Shown in pieces: positions 25,367 to 34,422 of a stretch of DNA of 64,000 nt. The notes beneath the pieces were generated by a model. It saw only the letters and a program-made list of their open reading frames with translations, did no database searches and was not told where the DNA came from. The translations under genes were made by a program, and so were the position numbers. The number at the start of each line of letters is the position of its first letter. Position 1 is the first letter of the stretch. Source of the DNA: Bog-473 sp963756025 (GTDB lineage Bacteria > Actinomycetota > Acidimicrobiia > Acidimicrobiales > RAAP-2); assembly GCA_963756025.1 (NCBI GenBank), contig CAVWMF010000001.1:310001-374000 (forward strand), read 5' to 3'.

Positions 25367-26725
25367 CTAGAGAGAGGCGATCAGGCGCTCGACCCGCTCG
25401 TCGTGCGACTTGAAGGGGTCCTTGAGCAGGACCGTGCGTTGCGCCTGGTCGTTCAGCTTGAGGTGGACCCAGTCCACCGTGAAGTCGCGGCGCCGTTCCT
25501 TGGCCCGCTTGACGAAGGCTCCCCGCAGCCGGGCCCTGGTCGTCTCGGGGGGGTTGCTCATGGCATCGGAAATCGCTTCGTCGGTCGTGGTCCGGTCCAC
25601 CTGGTCGCGGTTCTGCAGCTTGTAGTACAGGCCCCGGTTGCGGTCCACGTCGTGGTACATGAGGTCGATCATGGCCACCTTGGGGTGCGAGAGCGGGACG
25701 TCGTGGCGGGCCTTCATCTCCTCGACGAGGCGGTACTTGGCCACCCAGTCGCACTCACGCCACAGCGACGTGGGGTCGGCCTCGAGGCCCTTGAGGCAGT
25801 GCTGCCACATGTCGAGAGCGGTGTCCTCCTCGGGCGAGAGGCCCTTGCGGTCACGGAACTTGAGGGCGCGCTCGAGGTACTCGGTCTGGATGTCGATGGC
25901 CCGCATCTCGCGACCGTTGGCCAAGCGGACCCTGCGCTGGCAGGTGATGTCGTGGCTGATCTCCCTGATGGCGCGGATCGGGTTCTCCAGGGTCAGGTCG
26001 CGCAGCACGGTCGAGGAATCCTCCAGCATCGCCAGCAAGATGCTGGTCGTGCCCACCTTGAGGAACGTGGCGTACTCGCTCATGTTGGAGTCCCCCACGA
26101 TCACGTGGAGGCGGCGGAAGCGCTCGGCGTCGGCGTGCGGCTCGTCCCGGGTGTTGATGATGGGGCGGCTGCGGGTGGTGGCGGACGAGACGCCCTCCCA
26201 GATGTGCTCGGCCCGCTGGCTGAGGCAGAACACCGCGCCCCGGGCGGTCTGGAGCACCTTCCCGGCGCCGGCGTAGATCTGGCGGCTGACCAGGAACGGG
26301 ATCAGCACCTCGGTGTAGCGGTTGAATTCGTCGTTGCGCTCGGTCAGGTAGTTCTCGTGGCAGCCGTAGGAGTTGCCCACCGAATCGGTGTTGTTCTTGA
26401 AGAGGTAGACCTCGCCCCGGATCCCTTCTTCCCGGAGGCGGGCCTGGGCCCCGCTCACCAGACCTCCGAGAATCCACTCCCCCGCCTTGTCGTGGATGAC
26501 GACGTCGGAGATCTTGTCGCACTCGGGGGTGGCGTACTCGGGGTGGCTCCCCACATCGAGGTAGAGGCGGGCCCCGTTCTCGAGGAAGACATTCGAGGAG
26601 CGGCCCCAGCTGACGACCCTCCGGAAGAGGTAACGGGCCACCTCGTCGGGGCTGAGACGGCGCTGGCCGCGCAGGGTGAAGGTGACGCCGTACTCGTTCT
26701 CGATGCCGAAAATGCGTTTCTCCAC
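25367..26725 (-). CDS. pafA: Pup-protein ligase PafA
   Basis: 452 residues, the family norm. It uses ATP to join the C-terminal Glu of Pup to Lys of target proteins. Visible are the glutamine-synthetase-like ATP site at the N-terminus (FGIENEYGVTF), the catalytic Asp57 in LYLDVGSHPEYATPEC, the NNTDSVGNSYGCHENYL block and INTRDEPHADAERFRRLHVIVGDSNMSE. The Dop-specific loop is absent, which tells it from dop at 28.9 kb. It lies 20 nt after prcA in the same operon. Confidence 0.97.
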   Translation of the reverse strand: MEKRIFGIENEYGVTFTLRGQRRLSPDEVARYLFRRVVSWGRSSNVFLENGARLYLDVGSHPEYATPECDKISDVVIHDKAGEWILGGLVSGAQARLREEGIRGEVYLFKNNTDSVGNSYGCHENYLTERNDEFNRYTEVLIPFLVSRQIYAGAGKVLQTARGAVFCLSQRAEHIWEGVSSATTRSRPIINTRDEPHADAERFRRLHVIVGDSNMSEYATFLKVGTTSILLAMLEDSSTVLRDLTLENPIRAIREISHDITCQRRVRLANGREMRAIDIQTEYLERALKFRDRKGLSPEEDTALDMWQHCLKGLEADPTSLWRECDWVAKYRLVEEMKARHDVPLSHPKVAMIDLMYHDVDRNRGLYYKLQNRDQVDRTTTDEAISDAMSNPPETTRARLRGAFVKRAKERRRDFTVDWVHLKLNDQAQRTVLLKDPFKSHDERVERLIASL

Positions 26726-26744
26726 TACGCCACCGTACAGCGAG

Positions 26745-27434
26745 CTATGCCAGAAGCAGCGCCAGCTCCTCGTCCGCGATCCGCCGGAAGGTGCGCCGGG
26801 CGTCGGGACGGCCGTTGCCCCGGCTCAGCGTGGCCACCTCGAGGTCGCCCGCAGCCAGGGTGCGCTCGGGCCCGGCCAGGGCGGCGGTGGCCGCCTTGAG
26901 AGCGGTCGCGAGGTCCCAGTCGGCCTGCCAGGTGGCCGCCACACGCTCGGTGATGGTCTCGGCATCGCCCCCGAGGACGGCGAAGTGCTCCTCGTCGGTG
27001 ATCGTGCCTTCGTAGGCGATGTGGTACAGCTGGTCGGGCTGTTGGCCGTTGCCGAGCTCGGCCACGAGGACCTCGACCTCGAGTGGCTTCATCTCGTGCG
27101 TGAACACGTTGCCGAGATACTGCGCATACAGATTGGCCAGCGACCGGGCGTCGACATCCTCGCGGCTGTAGGCGTAGCCCTTGGTGTCGGCATGGCGTAC
27201 GCCCGCCACTCGCAGCTGGTCGTACTCGTTGTACTTGCCCACGCCGCCGAAGGCGATGCGGTCGTAGATCTCGCTGATCTTGTGCAGGGACCGTGAGGGG
27301 TTTTCGGCCACGATCACGATGCCCATGTCGTAGGTGGTGGCCACGAGCGAGCGACCCCGGGCGATGCCTTTCTGGGCGTATTCGGCCCGGTCCTTCATCA
27401 CCTGTTCGGGGGCGACGTAGTAGGGCATGCTCAT
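26745..27434 (-). CDS. prcA: 20S proteasome alpha subunit
   Basis: 229 residues. The N-terminal gate helix region MSMPYYVAPEQVMKDRAEYAQKGIARG and the conserved RSLVATTY identify an actinobacterial alpha subunit. Alpha rings frame the beta rings and dock the ARC ATPase. The start overlaps the end of prcB by 4 nt, so equal synthesis of the two subunits by coupling is likely. Confidence 0.96.
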   Translation of the reverse strand: MSMPYYVAPEQVMKDRAEYAQKGIARGRSLVATTYDMGIVIVAENPSRSLHKISEIYDRIAFGGVGKYNEYDQLRVAGVRHADTKGYAYSREDVDARSLANLYAQYLGNVFTHEMKPLEVEVLVAELGNGQQPDQLYHIAYEGTITDEEHFAVLGGDAETITERVAATWQADWDLATALKAATAALAGPERTLAAGDLEVATLSRGNGRPDARRTFRRIADEELALLLA

Positions 27435-28387
27435 TGGGCCCGCCCTCCGTTCGCCTGGTTGGCTTGCCCGGCTCCGCCGGTCCCGCCGGTCCCGCCGGTC
27501 CCGCCGGCCCGGGAGGCCTGCTCAGTCCGGGTGGCCTGGTCGGCGGTCTGCTCGGCCCGGCGGCGGTCGATGAGGGCGCTGAAGCGCTCGGCCACCTCTT
27601 CCTCGGGGACCAGGCGGTAGCCCTCGGCGTCGACCACTGCGATCAACGGGTAGATGCCGCGGACCAGATCGGGACCGCCGGTGGCGGAGTCCTCGTCGGC
27701 GGCGTCGTAGAGGGACTGGATGGCCAGGTCGACCGCTTCGTCGCGGCTCAGGCCCTCGCGCCAGCCCAGCTTGATGGTCGAGCGGGCGTCGCGTCCGCCC
27801 GAACCGGTGGTCTGGAAGTCGGTGTCCTCGTAGTGGCCGCCGGTGGCGTCGTAGCTGTAGATGCGCCCGATGCCCCGGGTGGTGTCGTAGCCGGCGAAGA
27901 GGGGGACCACGACCAGACCCTGCATGGCCAGGGGCAGGTTCTGGCGCACCATCTGGGCCAGCTGGTTGGCCTTGCCCTCGAGGGAGAGCGCCGTGCCTTC
28001 GACTTTTTCGTAGTGCTCGAGCTGGACCTGGAACAGGCGCACCATCTCGACGGCCATGCCGGCCGAGCCGGCGATGGCGACCGCCGAGAAGCGGTCGGCG
28101 GCAAAGACCTTCTCCATGGAGCGGTGGGCGATGATGTTGCCCATGGTGGCGCGGCGGTCGCCGGCCATGATGACGCCGTCGGCGTAGCGCAGGGCCACCA
28201 CCGTCGTGGCGTGGGGCGCGCCGGCGAAACCGGCCTCGGGGCCCCCGGCGTGGCTGCCAGGGGGGCCGCCGGCGCGGCCGTCACGGCTGCGTGCGTCACG
28301 GTTAAGGGGAATGTTGCCCGCCTGGCGCAGGAGCCCGACAAAGTCCGGGCCCGGATCGCTCTCCGGGGGAAAGAGGGGAAGAGCCAC
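27431..28387 (-). CDS. prcB: 20S proteasome beta subunit
   Basis: 318 residues. A propeptide of about 60 residues ends in PHA60 and the mature protein begins at Thr61 (TTVVALRYADGVIMAGDRRAT), whose Thr is the N-terminal nucleophile freed by self-cleavage. The C-terminus has a GGTGGTGGTGGAG stretch made of 9-bp repeats, outside the core fold. It lies 6 nt after pup. Confidence 0.96.
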   Translation of the reverse strand: MALPLFPPESDPGPDFVGLLRQAGNIPLNRDARSRDGRAGGPPGSHAGGPEAGFAGAPHATTVVALRYADGVIMAGDRRATMGNIIAHRSMEKVFAADRFSAVAIAGSAGMAVEMVRLFQVQLEHYEKVEGTALSLEGKANQLAQMVRQNLPLAMQGLVVVPLFAGYDTTRGIGRIYSYDATGGHYEDTDFQTTGSGGRDARSTIKLGWREGLSRDEAVDLAIQSLYDAADEDSATGGPDLVRGIYPLIAVVDAEGYRLVPEEEVAERFSALIDRRRAEQTADQATRTEQASRAGGTGGTGGTGGAGQANQANGGRAQ

Positions 28388-28393
28388 TGGTGA

Positions 28394-28609
28394 CTACTGC
28401 CCGCCTTTCTGGACGTAGTTACGCACGAACTCCTCGGCGTTGTCCTCGAGGACCTCGTCGATCTCGTCGAGCAGGTCGTCCAGTTCGGCCTTGATCTTCT
28501 CGCCGCGCTCGGAGGTGGCCGGCGCTTGCTCCGCTGCCAGCTCGTCGTCGGTCTCGGTCTTGGAAGTGTCCCGTGCCGGGCTCTTTCGGATTTGTTCTTG
28601 TTCTGCCAT
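28394..28609 (-). CDS. pup: Prokaryotic ubiquitin-like protein Pup
   Basis: 71 residues ending in Gly-Gly-Gln, so Dop must deamidate Gln71 to Glu before ligation by PafA. The C-terminal helix region KIKAELDDLLDEIDEVLEDNAEEFVRNYVQK is the part that binds the ARC coiled coil; the N-terminal half is disordered. Length and position before prcB-prcA are those of other actinobacteria. Confidence 0.97.
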   Translation of the reverse strand: MAEQEQIRKSPARDTSKTETDDELAAEQAPATSERGEKIKAELDDLLDEIDEVLEDNAEEFVRNYVQKGGQ

Positions 28610-28648
28610 CGCGTTGTCCTCGCCGCCGTTCCTGTTGCTCTTGCTTCT

Positions 28649-28720
28649 GTCGGTCTCGGGGTGCTTGTCGGTCTCGGGGTGCTTGTCGGTCTCGGGGTGC
28701 TTGTCGGTCTCGGGGTGCTC
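28649..28720. repeat. Four tandem 18-bp copies upstream of pup
   Basis: GTCGGTCTCGGGGTGCTT repeated four times (the last copy ends CTC), 40 nt before the pup start in the dop-pup interval. It is in the region where the pup leader would lie and could affect transcription or mRNA structure. Confidence 0.95.
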
Positions 28721-28856
28721 ATCGGTGCCGGGCTTGTCAGGGCCGGTACTTGCGAAAGCTGAAAGCTAGAGGTCTAGCGTTCAGTTTTCACAAGGGTCTG
28801 TCCTCTGCGCTTCTCGTCCCTCTGCGCATCTTGTCTCTCCGATCAGCTTGTCCGTT

Positions 28857-30350
28857 CTAGGAGTTCAGCCGGTCCAGCAGGTCCGCCGGGCCGGTGCTCT
28901 GGGCCAGGAGTGCGCCCGTGTGTTCGGCTGTTCCCTTCAGGGGATCCATCATAGGGACGCGTCGGAGGGGGTCGGACCCGATGTCGAAGACGAGCGAGTC
29001 CCAGTTGGCGGTCACCACAGCCTCGGGCCAGCGGGCCAGGCACTTGCCCCGGAACCAGGCCCGGGTGCCCGGCGGGGGCTCGTTCACGGCCAGGTTGGCC
29101 TCGGCCGGCGTGATGAGTCGACGCAGGCCCAGGCGCTGGTAGACGGACTTGTCGGTCCGCAGGTCGTGGTACTGCAGAGCCAGGGCGGCCACCCGTGGAT
29201 CGCGCCAATCGCAGTTGTGGCGGTCCTGGTAGGCCAGCAGGAGCTCCCGCTTGGCCACCCAGTCCAGGGTGTCAGCCAGCGTGGCCGGGTCGGATTCGAG
29301 GCCTTCGAGGACGTACTCCCAGTGCTCGAGGATCAGCTCCCCCACCTGGCCGTCGTCGCCCAGGGCGGTGAGGCCGTCGTGCTCGGCGTACTTGCGGGCG
29401 GCCCCGAAGAGCTCCCACTGCATCTCGAGGGCGGTCGCCGTGGTGCCATCGGTGAGGGTGAGGCCCCGGGTCAGGGAGAGATCGGCCGAGACCTGGTGCA
29501 GGGCGCGGACGGGGTCGGCCAGGGCCAGGAGCCGGGTCGGGCTGGCGTCGTCCTCAATCATGGCCAGCACGATCGCAGTGGTCCCGACCTTCAACAGCGT
29601 GGCGATCTCGGACAGGTTGGCGTCGCCGACGATCACGTGCAGGCGGCGGAACCGGGTTGGGTCGGCATGGGGCTCGTCACGGGTGTTGACGATCGGGCGC
29701 TTGAGTGTCGTCTCGAGCCCGACGACCTCCTCGAAGAACTCGGCGCGCTGGGAGATCTGGTAATGGACCCGGTCGGCATCGAGGGCGGGCGTCTCCACGC
29801 CCACCTTGCCGGACCCGGTGAAGATCGTGCGGGAGACGAAGTGGGGCACCACCCCGTCGATCACCTTGGTGAAGGGCACGGTCCTGTCCATCATGTAGTT
29901 CTCGTGGCAGCCGTAGGAGTTGCCCTTGCCGTCGGAGTTGTTCTTGTAGACGATCGGTGCCGGATGGTCCGGGATGCGGTGGGCGGCGGCGGTCATGGCC
30001 CGCCGCAACACCTCCTCGCCGGCCTTGTCGTGCACGAGGCATTCGAGGGGGGTGAGGCACTCGGGCGTCGAGTACTCGGGGTGGGCGTGGTCGACGTAGA
30101 AGCGGGCGCCGTTGGTGAGGACGGTATTGGCAAGGTGGGTCTCGACCATGGGGGCCAGCGAGCCCTCGCGGGCGAAGCCGCGGGCGTCGTTCCCCGGGGT
30201 CTCGTCCTCGAAGTCCCAGCCGATCTTCTGCTCGATGTCAGAGGCGTAGGCGTTCACCAACACCGATGACGCTGCGATGGGGTTCTGCTCGGCGCCGGGC
30301 GAATGGATCCCGTATTCGGTCTCTATCCCGCACACCTTGGTGGTGGCCAC
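28857..30350 (-). CDS. dop: Pup deamidase/depupylase Dop
   Basis: 497 residues, homologous to PafA but with the Dop loop (about residues 43-68, WDFEDETPGNDARGFAREG). Catalytic Asp87 is in FYVDHAHPEYSTPEC; KNNSDGKGNSYGCHENY follows. It deamidates Pup-Gln and removes Pup from substrates. Promoter and leader lie in the short interval to arc. It is transcribed toward pup, with a repeat-bearing gap of about 250 nt between them. Confidence 0.97.
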   Translation of the reverse strand: MATTKVCGIETEYGIHSPGAEQNPIAASSVLVNAYASDIEQKIGWDFEDETPGNDARGFAREGSLAPMVETHLANTVLTNGARFYVDHAHPEYSTPECLTPLECLVHDKAGEEVLRRAMTAAAHRIPDHPAPIVYKNNSDGKGNSYGCHENYMMDRTVPFTKVIDGVVPHFVSRTIFTGSGKVGVETPALDADRVHYQISQRAEFFEEVVGLETTLKRPIVNTRDEPHADPTRFRRLHVIVGDANLSEIATLLKVGTTAIVLAMIEDDASPTRLLALADPVRALHQVSADLSLTRGLTLTDGTTATALEMQWELFGAARKYAEHDGLTALGDDGQVGELILEHWEYVLEGLESDPATLADTLDWVAKRELLLAYQDRHNCDWRDPRVAALALQYHDLRTDKSVYQRLGLRRLITPAEANLAVNEPPPGTRAWFRGKCLARWPEAVVTANWDSLVFDIGSDPLRRVPMMDPLKGTAEHTGALLAQSTGPADLLDRLNS

Positions 30351-30389
30351 GCCCCGACCCTATCGGTCCCTGCCGGTCATACCCAGTCC

Positions 30390-32147
30390 CTACAGGTACT
30401 GCCCGGTACCCACTCGCTCAATCGACCGACCACCATGCACCTCGCGGTCCTCGGTGAGCAGGGTACGGACGTAGACGATGCGCTCGCCCTTCTTCCCCGA
30501 GATGCGGGCCCAGTCGTCGGGGTTGGTGGTGTTGGGCAGGTCCTCGTTCTCCTTGTACTCCTGGCGGATCGATTCGAGGAGGTCCGAGGTGCGGATGCCG
30601 CCTGAGTCGCCGGCGATGACCCGCTTGATCGCCAGCTTCTTGGCCCGCCGGACGATGTTCTCGATCATGGCCCCCGACGCGAAGTCCCGGTAGTAGAGGA
30701 TCTCCTTGTCGCCGTTCTGGTAGGTGACCTCGAGGAAGCGGTTCTCGTCATCCTCCCGGTACATCTCGGCCACGGTCTTCTCGATGATGGCCTGGACCGC
30801 CTTGCCGGCGTCACCCCCACCGAGGCGGCCGACCTCATCGGCGTCGAGCGGCAGCGCGGTGGTGAGGTAGCGGCTGAAGATCTGGGCCGCGGCTTCCTCG
30901 TTGGGCCGCTCGATCTTGATCTTCACATCGAGGCGGCCGGGACGCAGGATGGCGGGATCGATCAGATCCTCCCGGTTCGAAGCCCCGATCACGATGACGT
31001 CGCGCAGTGATTCGACGCCGTCGATCTCGGCCAGCAGCTGCGGCACGATGGTGGACTCCATGTCGGAGCTGATGCCGGTGCCACGGGTGCGGAAGAGCGA
31101 TTCCATCTCGTCGAAGAAGACGATGACCGGCATGCCCTCGTCGGCCTTCTCCCGGGCCCGCTGGAAGACCTGCCTGATCTGGCGCTCCGTCTCCCCCACG
31201 TACTTGTTGAGGAGCTCGGGGCCCTTGATGTTGAGGAAGTAGCTGCGCACGTTGGCGTTGCCGGTCGTCTCGGCCACCTTCTTGGCGAGCGAGTTGGCGA
31301 CGGCCTTGGCGATGAGGGTCTTGCCGCAGCCGGGGGGGCCGTAGAGGAGGATCCCCTTGGGCGCCGGCAGCGAGTACTGGGCGAACAGCTCACGGTGGAG
31401 GTACGGGAGCTCGACGGCGTCGGTGATGGCTTCGATCTGCGTATCGAGCCCGCCGACGTCGGCATAGGTGATGTCGGGGACCTCCTCGAGGACGAGGTTC
31501 TCGCTCTCGAGCTTGGGCAGCTTCTCGATCAGCAGCTGCGTCCGGATGTCCATGAGCAGCGAGTCGCCGCTGCGGAGCTTGACGTCGAGCATCTCCTCGG
31601 AGAGCTCGGCCACGCGCTCCTCGTCGGCCCGGGCGAAGACGACACAGCGCCGCTTGTCTTCGAGTTGCTCCTTCAGGGTGACCACCTCGCCGGAGAGCTC
31701 CCCGTCTCGGACGAGGACCACGTTCAGCGACTCGTTCAACACGACCTCGTTGCCCTTGTGGATCTGCCCGGGATCGATGTCGGGGTGGAGGGTGACGCGC
31801 ATTTTCCGGCCGCTCGAGAACACGTCGACGGTGCCGTCCTCGTTGACGCCGAGGAAGGTCCCGTAGGCCGCCGGGGGCTGCGTCAGCTTTTCGACTTCTT
31901 CCCGGAGCGAGGCCAGTTGCTCCTTGGCCTGCTGCAGGGTGAAGGTCAGCTTCTCGTTCTGCGAAGTGGCGTGGGCCAGCTGGCCCTTGCTCTCGAGCAG
32001 GCGCTCCTCGAGAGCCTGTACCCGGCCGGGGCTCTCCTGCAGGCGGCGGCGGAGCGCGTGGATCTCGTCCTCGGCGTCCGCCAGCTCAGATCGCAGGGCC
32101 TCGGCCTGGACGGCGAGGTCGTTGGAGTCCGGGGTATTGCTCACCAC
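30390..32147 (-). CDS. arc: AAA+ proteasome-activating ATPase ARC/Mpa
   Basis: About 585 residues. An N-terminal coiled coil (about 5-80) is the Pup-binding part; two OB domains follow; the AAA domain has GPPGCGKTLIAKA (Walker A) and VIVFFDEMESLF (Walker B). The C-terminus is GTGQYL, the GQYL motif that opens the 20S gate. It unfolds pupylated proteins into PrcAB. A GTG pair at 32147/32144 is the likely start, with AGGG just upstream; an in-frame start at 32186 would add unconserved residues. Confidence 0.96.
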   Translation of the reverse strand: MVSNTPDSNDLAVQAEALRSELADAEDEIHALRRRLQESPGRVQALEERLLESKGQLAHATSQNEKLTFTLQQAKEQLASLREEVEKLTQPPAAYGTFLGVNEDGTVDVFSSGRKMRVTLHPDIDPGQIHKGNEVVLNESLNVVLVRDGELSGEVVTLKEQLEDKRRCVVFARADEERVAELSEEMLDVKLRSGDSLLMDIRTQLLIEKLPKLESENLVLEEVPDITYADVGGLDTQIEAITDAVELPYLHRELFAQYSLPAPKGILLYGPPGCGKTLIAKAVANSLAKKVAETTGNANVRSYFLNIKGPELLNKYVGETERQIRQVFQRAREKADEGMPVIVFFDEMESLFRTRGTGISSDMESTIVPQLLAEIDGVESLRDVIVIGASNREDLIDPAILRPGRLDVKIKIERPNEEAAAQIFSRYLTTALPLDADEVGRLGGGDAGKAVQAIIEKTVAEMYREDDENRFLEVTYQNGDKEILYYRDFASGAMIENIVRRAKKLAIKRVIAGDSGGIRTSDLLESIRQEYKENEDLPNTTNPDDWARISGKKGERIVYVRTLLTEDREVHGGRSIERVGTGQYL

Positions 32148-32200
32148 ATTTACCCTAGTCCTGGGGTGGGGGCTGTCAGCCCTCATGCCTCGTTCGGGGC

Positions 32201-32250
32201 TGGCCGGGGCTGGCCGGGGCTGGCCGGGGCTGGCCGGGGCTGGCCGGGGC
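32201..32250. repeat. Five tandem 10-bp copies between phosphoesterase and arc
   Basis: TGGCCGGGGC repeated five times exactly, preceded by a degenerate copy, just downstream of the phosphoesterase stop and upstream of the arc promoter region. Confidence 0.97.
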
Positions 32251-32255
32251 TGCGG

Positions 32256-33698
32256 CTAGGTCCAGGCGGCCATGAGGGGCGATCGGGCGAGGGCGGCCCA
32301 GCTGCTGGCCGGGGCCGGGGCCGGGGCCGGGGCCGGGGCGGGGGCGGGGGCGGGGCCGGGGTCCGTCCCGCTGGAGAGGTCGGCGGGCGCATGGCCCGGC
32401 CTGACCACTGACGTGGTCGATGCGGCGCAGGCGGTCGGGGTGAATGTAGCCAGCAGGGGCAGCTTCGGCACCTTCGGGACGGGGCGGGTGAAGTCGAGGA
32501 GCGTGGCCAGGTTGCCGGGGTCGGTCGGGGCGTGGGACGCATCGCGGGCCGTGAGCGGTTCGAGGCCCCAGCGCCACTCGATGAGCTTGAGCACCGAGGT
32601 GTGGTCGTAGAAGTTGTGGTTGACCGCGGGCTGCTTTCCCCCGATGCGGCTGAACGGGGAGGCGACGATACAGGGGACCCTGAACCCGCTCAGCACCTCG
32701 CCCGCGGCGTTCACGTCCTTGTCCACACCGGCCGCGGGATTGGCGCCGATCGGCACGCCTGCCGTGATGCGGCGTGGCGCCACGTGGTCGAAGAAGCCAC
32801 CCCATTCGTCGTAGTTGATGACGAGCACGGTCTTGTGCCAACCCGGTCCCGTCGAGACGGCGTGGAAGACCTGCGACAAGAACGCGTCACCGGCCCGGAT
32901 GTCGGCCAGGGGGTGATCGTCGCTGGAGGTGCCGTCCTCCTCGCCCAAGAAGCCGGGGTCCACGTACGAGACGTTGGGCAACGTGCCGGCCGCGGCGTCC
33001 TTCCGGAATTGCGAGAATTCATGGGAAATCGAGAGGTATTTGGCCCCGAACAGGACCATGAACGGGAAGTCGGTGTAGTAGTAGCGGCCCGTGGGCCCGC
33101 CGTGGTGGTTGAGCTGATCCCAGATGGTGGGGAGCGTGGAGACGGTGAGGGCGTCATCGAGGCGATCGGTCTGCGCCGCGTGCTGAAAGAAACGGTTGGG
33201 ATACGTCGGCCCCAAGATGGAGCAGAAGTACCGGTCACAGGTTGTGTACGCCTGCGCCAGACGGCTCATGAACGGACGGTCCTCGGCCTCGTAGTAGCTG
33301 ATGGCGAAGGAGTCGCTGACCGGGTCGGTGAGGAAGCCGTTCATCTGCCCGTTGTTGTACTGGAGCCGGCCTCCCTCATAGGAGTGGTCGGGGTCCCTGA
33401 AGCCACAGCCGTCGAATTGCGTCTGGTGAAACGTCTGGTGGCTCGTCCCCTGCCGATCCGGGTAGGCGAGCCCCGCCTGTCGCCCGTCGGCGTGCGGCAG
33501 CCACCCGAGGAAGTGATCGAAGCTGCGGTTCTCCATCATCACGACCACGACGTGCTCTATGCCGGACTTGCCCGGGGGTGGGAGGGCGGCGGCTGCTTTT
33601 TGGGTAGCTCCTGCCCCGCCGGGATTGGCCTCTCCGAGGAGGACGGCCCCCGAGGCTCCCAGGGCGCCCTTGACGAAGGTCCGTCGGTCCAATGGCAT
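32256..33698 (-). CDS. Tat-exported phosphoesterase / phospholipase C-type enzyme
   Basis: 480 residues. The N-terminus has the twin-arginine signal DRRTFVKGALGASGAVLLG. The mature part is a PF04185 phosphoesterase: HVVVVMMENRSFDHFLGW (metal and nucleophile region), NRFFQHAAQTD, VLVINYDEWGGFFDHVAPR and ASPFSRIGGK. Such enzymes release phosphate from phospholipids or phosphate esters outside the cell and are often induced by phosphate shortage. The C-terminus is a Pro-Ala run coded by a 6-bp GGGGCC-type repeat (about 32309-32358). It depends on the Tat genes 8 kb away. Confidence 0.9.
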   Translation of the reverse strand: MPLDRRTFVKGALGASGAVLLGEANPGGAGATQKAAAALPPPGKSGIEHVVVVMMENRSFDHFLGWLPHADGRQAGLAYPDRQGTSHQTFHQTQFDGCGFRDPDHSYEGGRLQYNNGQMNGFLTDPVSDSFAISYYEAEDRPFMSRLAQAYTTCDRYFCSILGPTYPNRFFQHAAQTDRLDDALTVSTLPTIWDQLNHHGGPTGRYYYTDFPFMVLFGAKYLSISHEFSQFRKDAAAGTLPNVSYVDPGFLGEEDGTSSDDHPLADIRAGDAFLSQVFHAVSTGPGWHKTVLVINYDEWGGFFDHVAPRRITAGVPIGANPAAGVDKDVNAAGEVLSGFRVPCIVASPFSRIGGKQPAVNHNFYDHTSVLKLIEWRWGLEPLTARDASHAPTDPGNLATLLDFTRPVPKVPKLPLLATFTPTACAASTTSVVRPGHAPADLSSGTDPGPAPAPAPAPAPAPAPASSWAALARSPLMAAWT

Positions 33699-34185
33699 GA
33701 AGCTGGTTCCCTTTCATTCCCGTTTCGATCGCTCAAGCGTTCGTTCTGGTGGGTGGCCTTAGCGGCACACTGGGCATCTTCGCTTAGGAATGGTCGCCGG
33801 CGGGATCGCGGGCGAAGCGGGGCATGGCCGTGGCATGGCCGTGGGGTGGGTCGGGGCATGGCCGTGGGATGGGTCGGGGCACGGTTGCCGTACGGTTGCC
33901 GTACGGCCGTGGGCATGGCCGCCGACGGCGGCGTGCCATCGGGTTGAAGGGTGATGTGGGCAGGGCGTCGGCCGCCTCCCGGACGTGCTGGGCGGGGGGG
34001 TGGGACGACGCCGTCAGGCGTCGCAAAAGGTCCTTGGCGAGGCACGGAAACGATGATGACGAGGGTAGGTGCGGGTCGGCGACTAATATGAAAGCTCCAG
34101 CACGTGATGTTGACGGCGCGGGGGTCGGCTCATTACGGTCCCCTACGCCCGTCGGGCGGTCACTACCGAGGAGAGAGACAACGAC
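33699..34185. other. Intergenic region with CATGGCCGTGG repeats and the ferredoxin promoter
   Basis: 487 bases between divergent genes. 33820-33925 holds irregular copies of GGCATGGCCGTGG, GGGTGGGTCGGG and GGTTGCCGTAC. No frame here looks coding. The right end carries a plausible promoter for the ferredoxin gene. Confidence 0.6.
34110..34139 (+). promoter_or_regulatory. Sigma-70-type promoter of the ferredoxin gene
   Basis: TTGACG (34110-34115) and TACGGT (34134-34139) with an 18-nt spacer, 46 nt before the ATG; a GAGGAG ribosome-binding site follows at 34169-34174. Confidence 0.55.
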
Positions 34186-34422
34186 ATGAAGGTCTGGATC
34201 GACCAGGATCTCTGCACAGGCGATGGGCTGTGCGAGGAGATCGCACCGGCCGTGTTCACTCTTCTTGACGATGGTCTCGCCTACGTGAAGGAAGACGGCT
34301 CCGTGAAGAACGAGCCGGGTGGATCCGCCGGCATGGCTGCTGTGCCGAGCGACCTCGAAGAAGCGGTTGTCGAGGCTTCGGAGGAATGTCCCGGGGAGTG
34401 CATCTTTATCGAGCGGGACTGA
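34186..34422 (+). CDS. Single-cluster [3Fe-4S]/[4Fe-4S] ferredoxin
   Basis: 78 residues. Cluster ligands are Cys10 and Cys16 (DLCTGDGLC) and Cys69 in ECPGECIFIE; a second Cys close by makes up the set. The spacing C-x5-C, without the central Cys of a 4Fe-4S motif, is that of P450-partner and dehydrogenase ferredoxins of actinobacteria. It is soluble and acidic. No cytochrome P450 or reductase gene is adjacent, so the partner is unknown. Confidence 0.88.
   Translation: MKVWIDQDLCTGDGLCEEIAPAVFTLLDDGLAYVKEDGSVKNEPGGSAGMAAVPSDLEEAVVEASEECPGECIFIERD

Noticed and set aside
25403..26899. 498-codon plus-strand open frame over pafA
   Set aside because: Mirror of pafA codon bias; the minus-strand protein is an unmistakable PafA.
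28649..28720. CRISPR array
   Set aside because: Repeats are direct and contiguous, without spacers; the same holds for the other tandem arrays.
28848..30269. 473-codon plus-strand open frame over dop
   Set aside because: Same reason: antisense to a clear dop gene.
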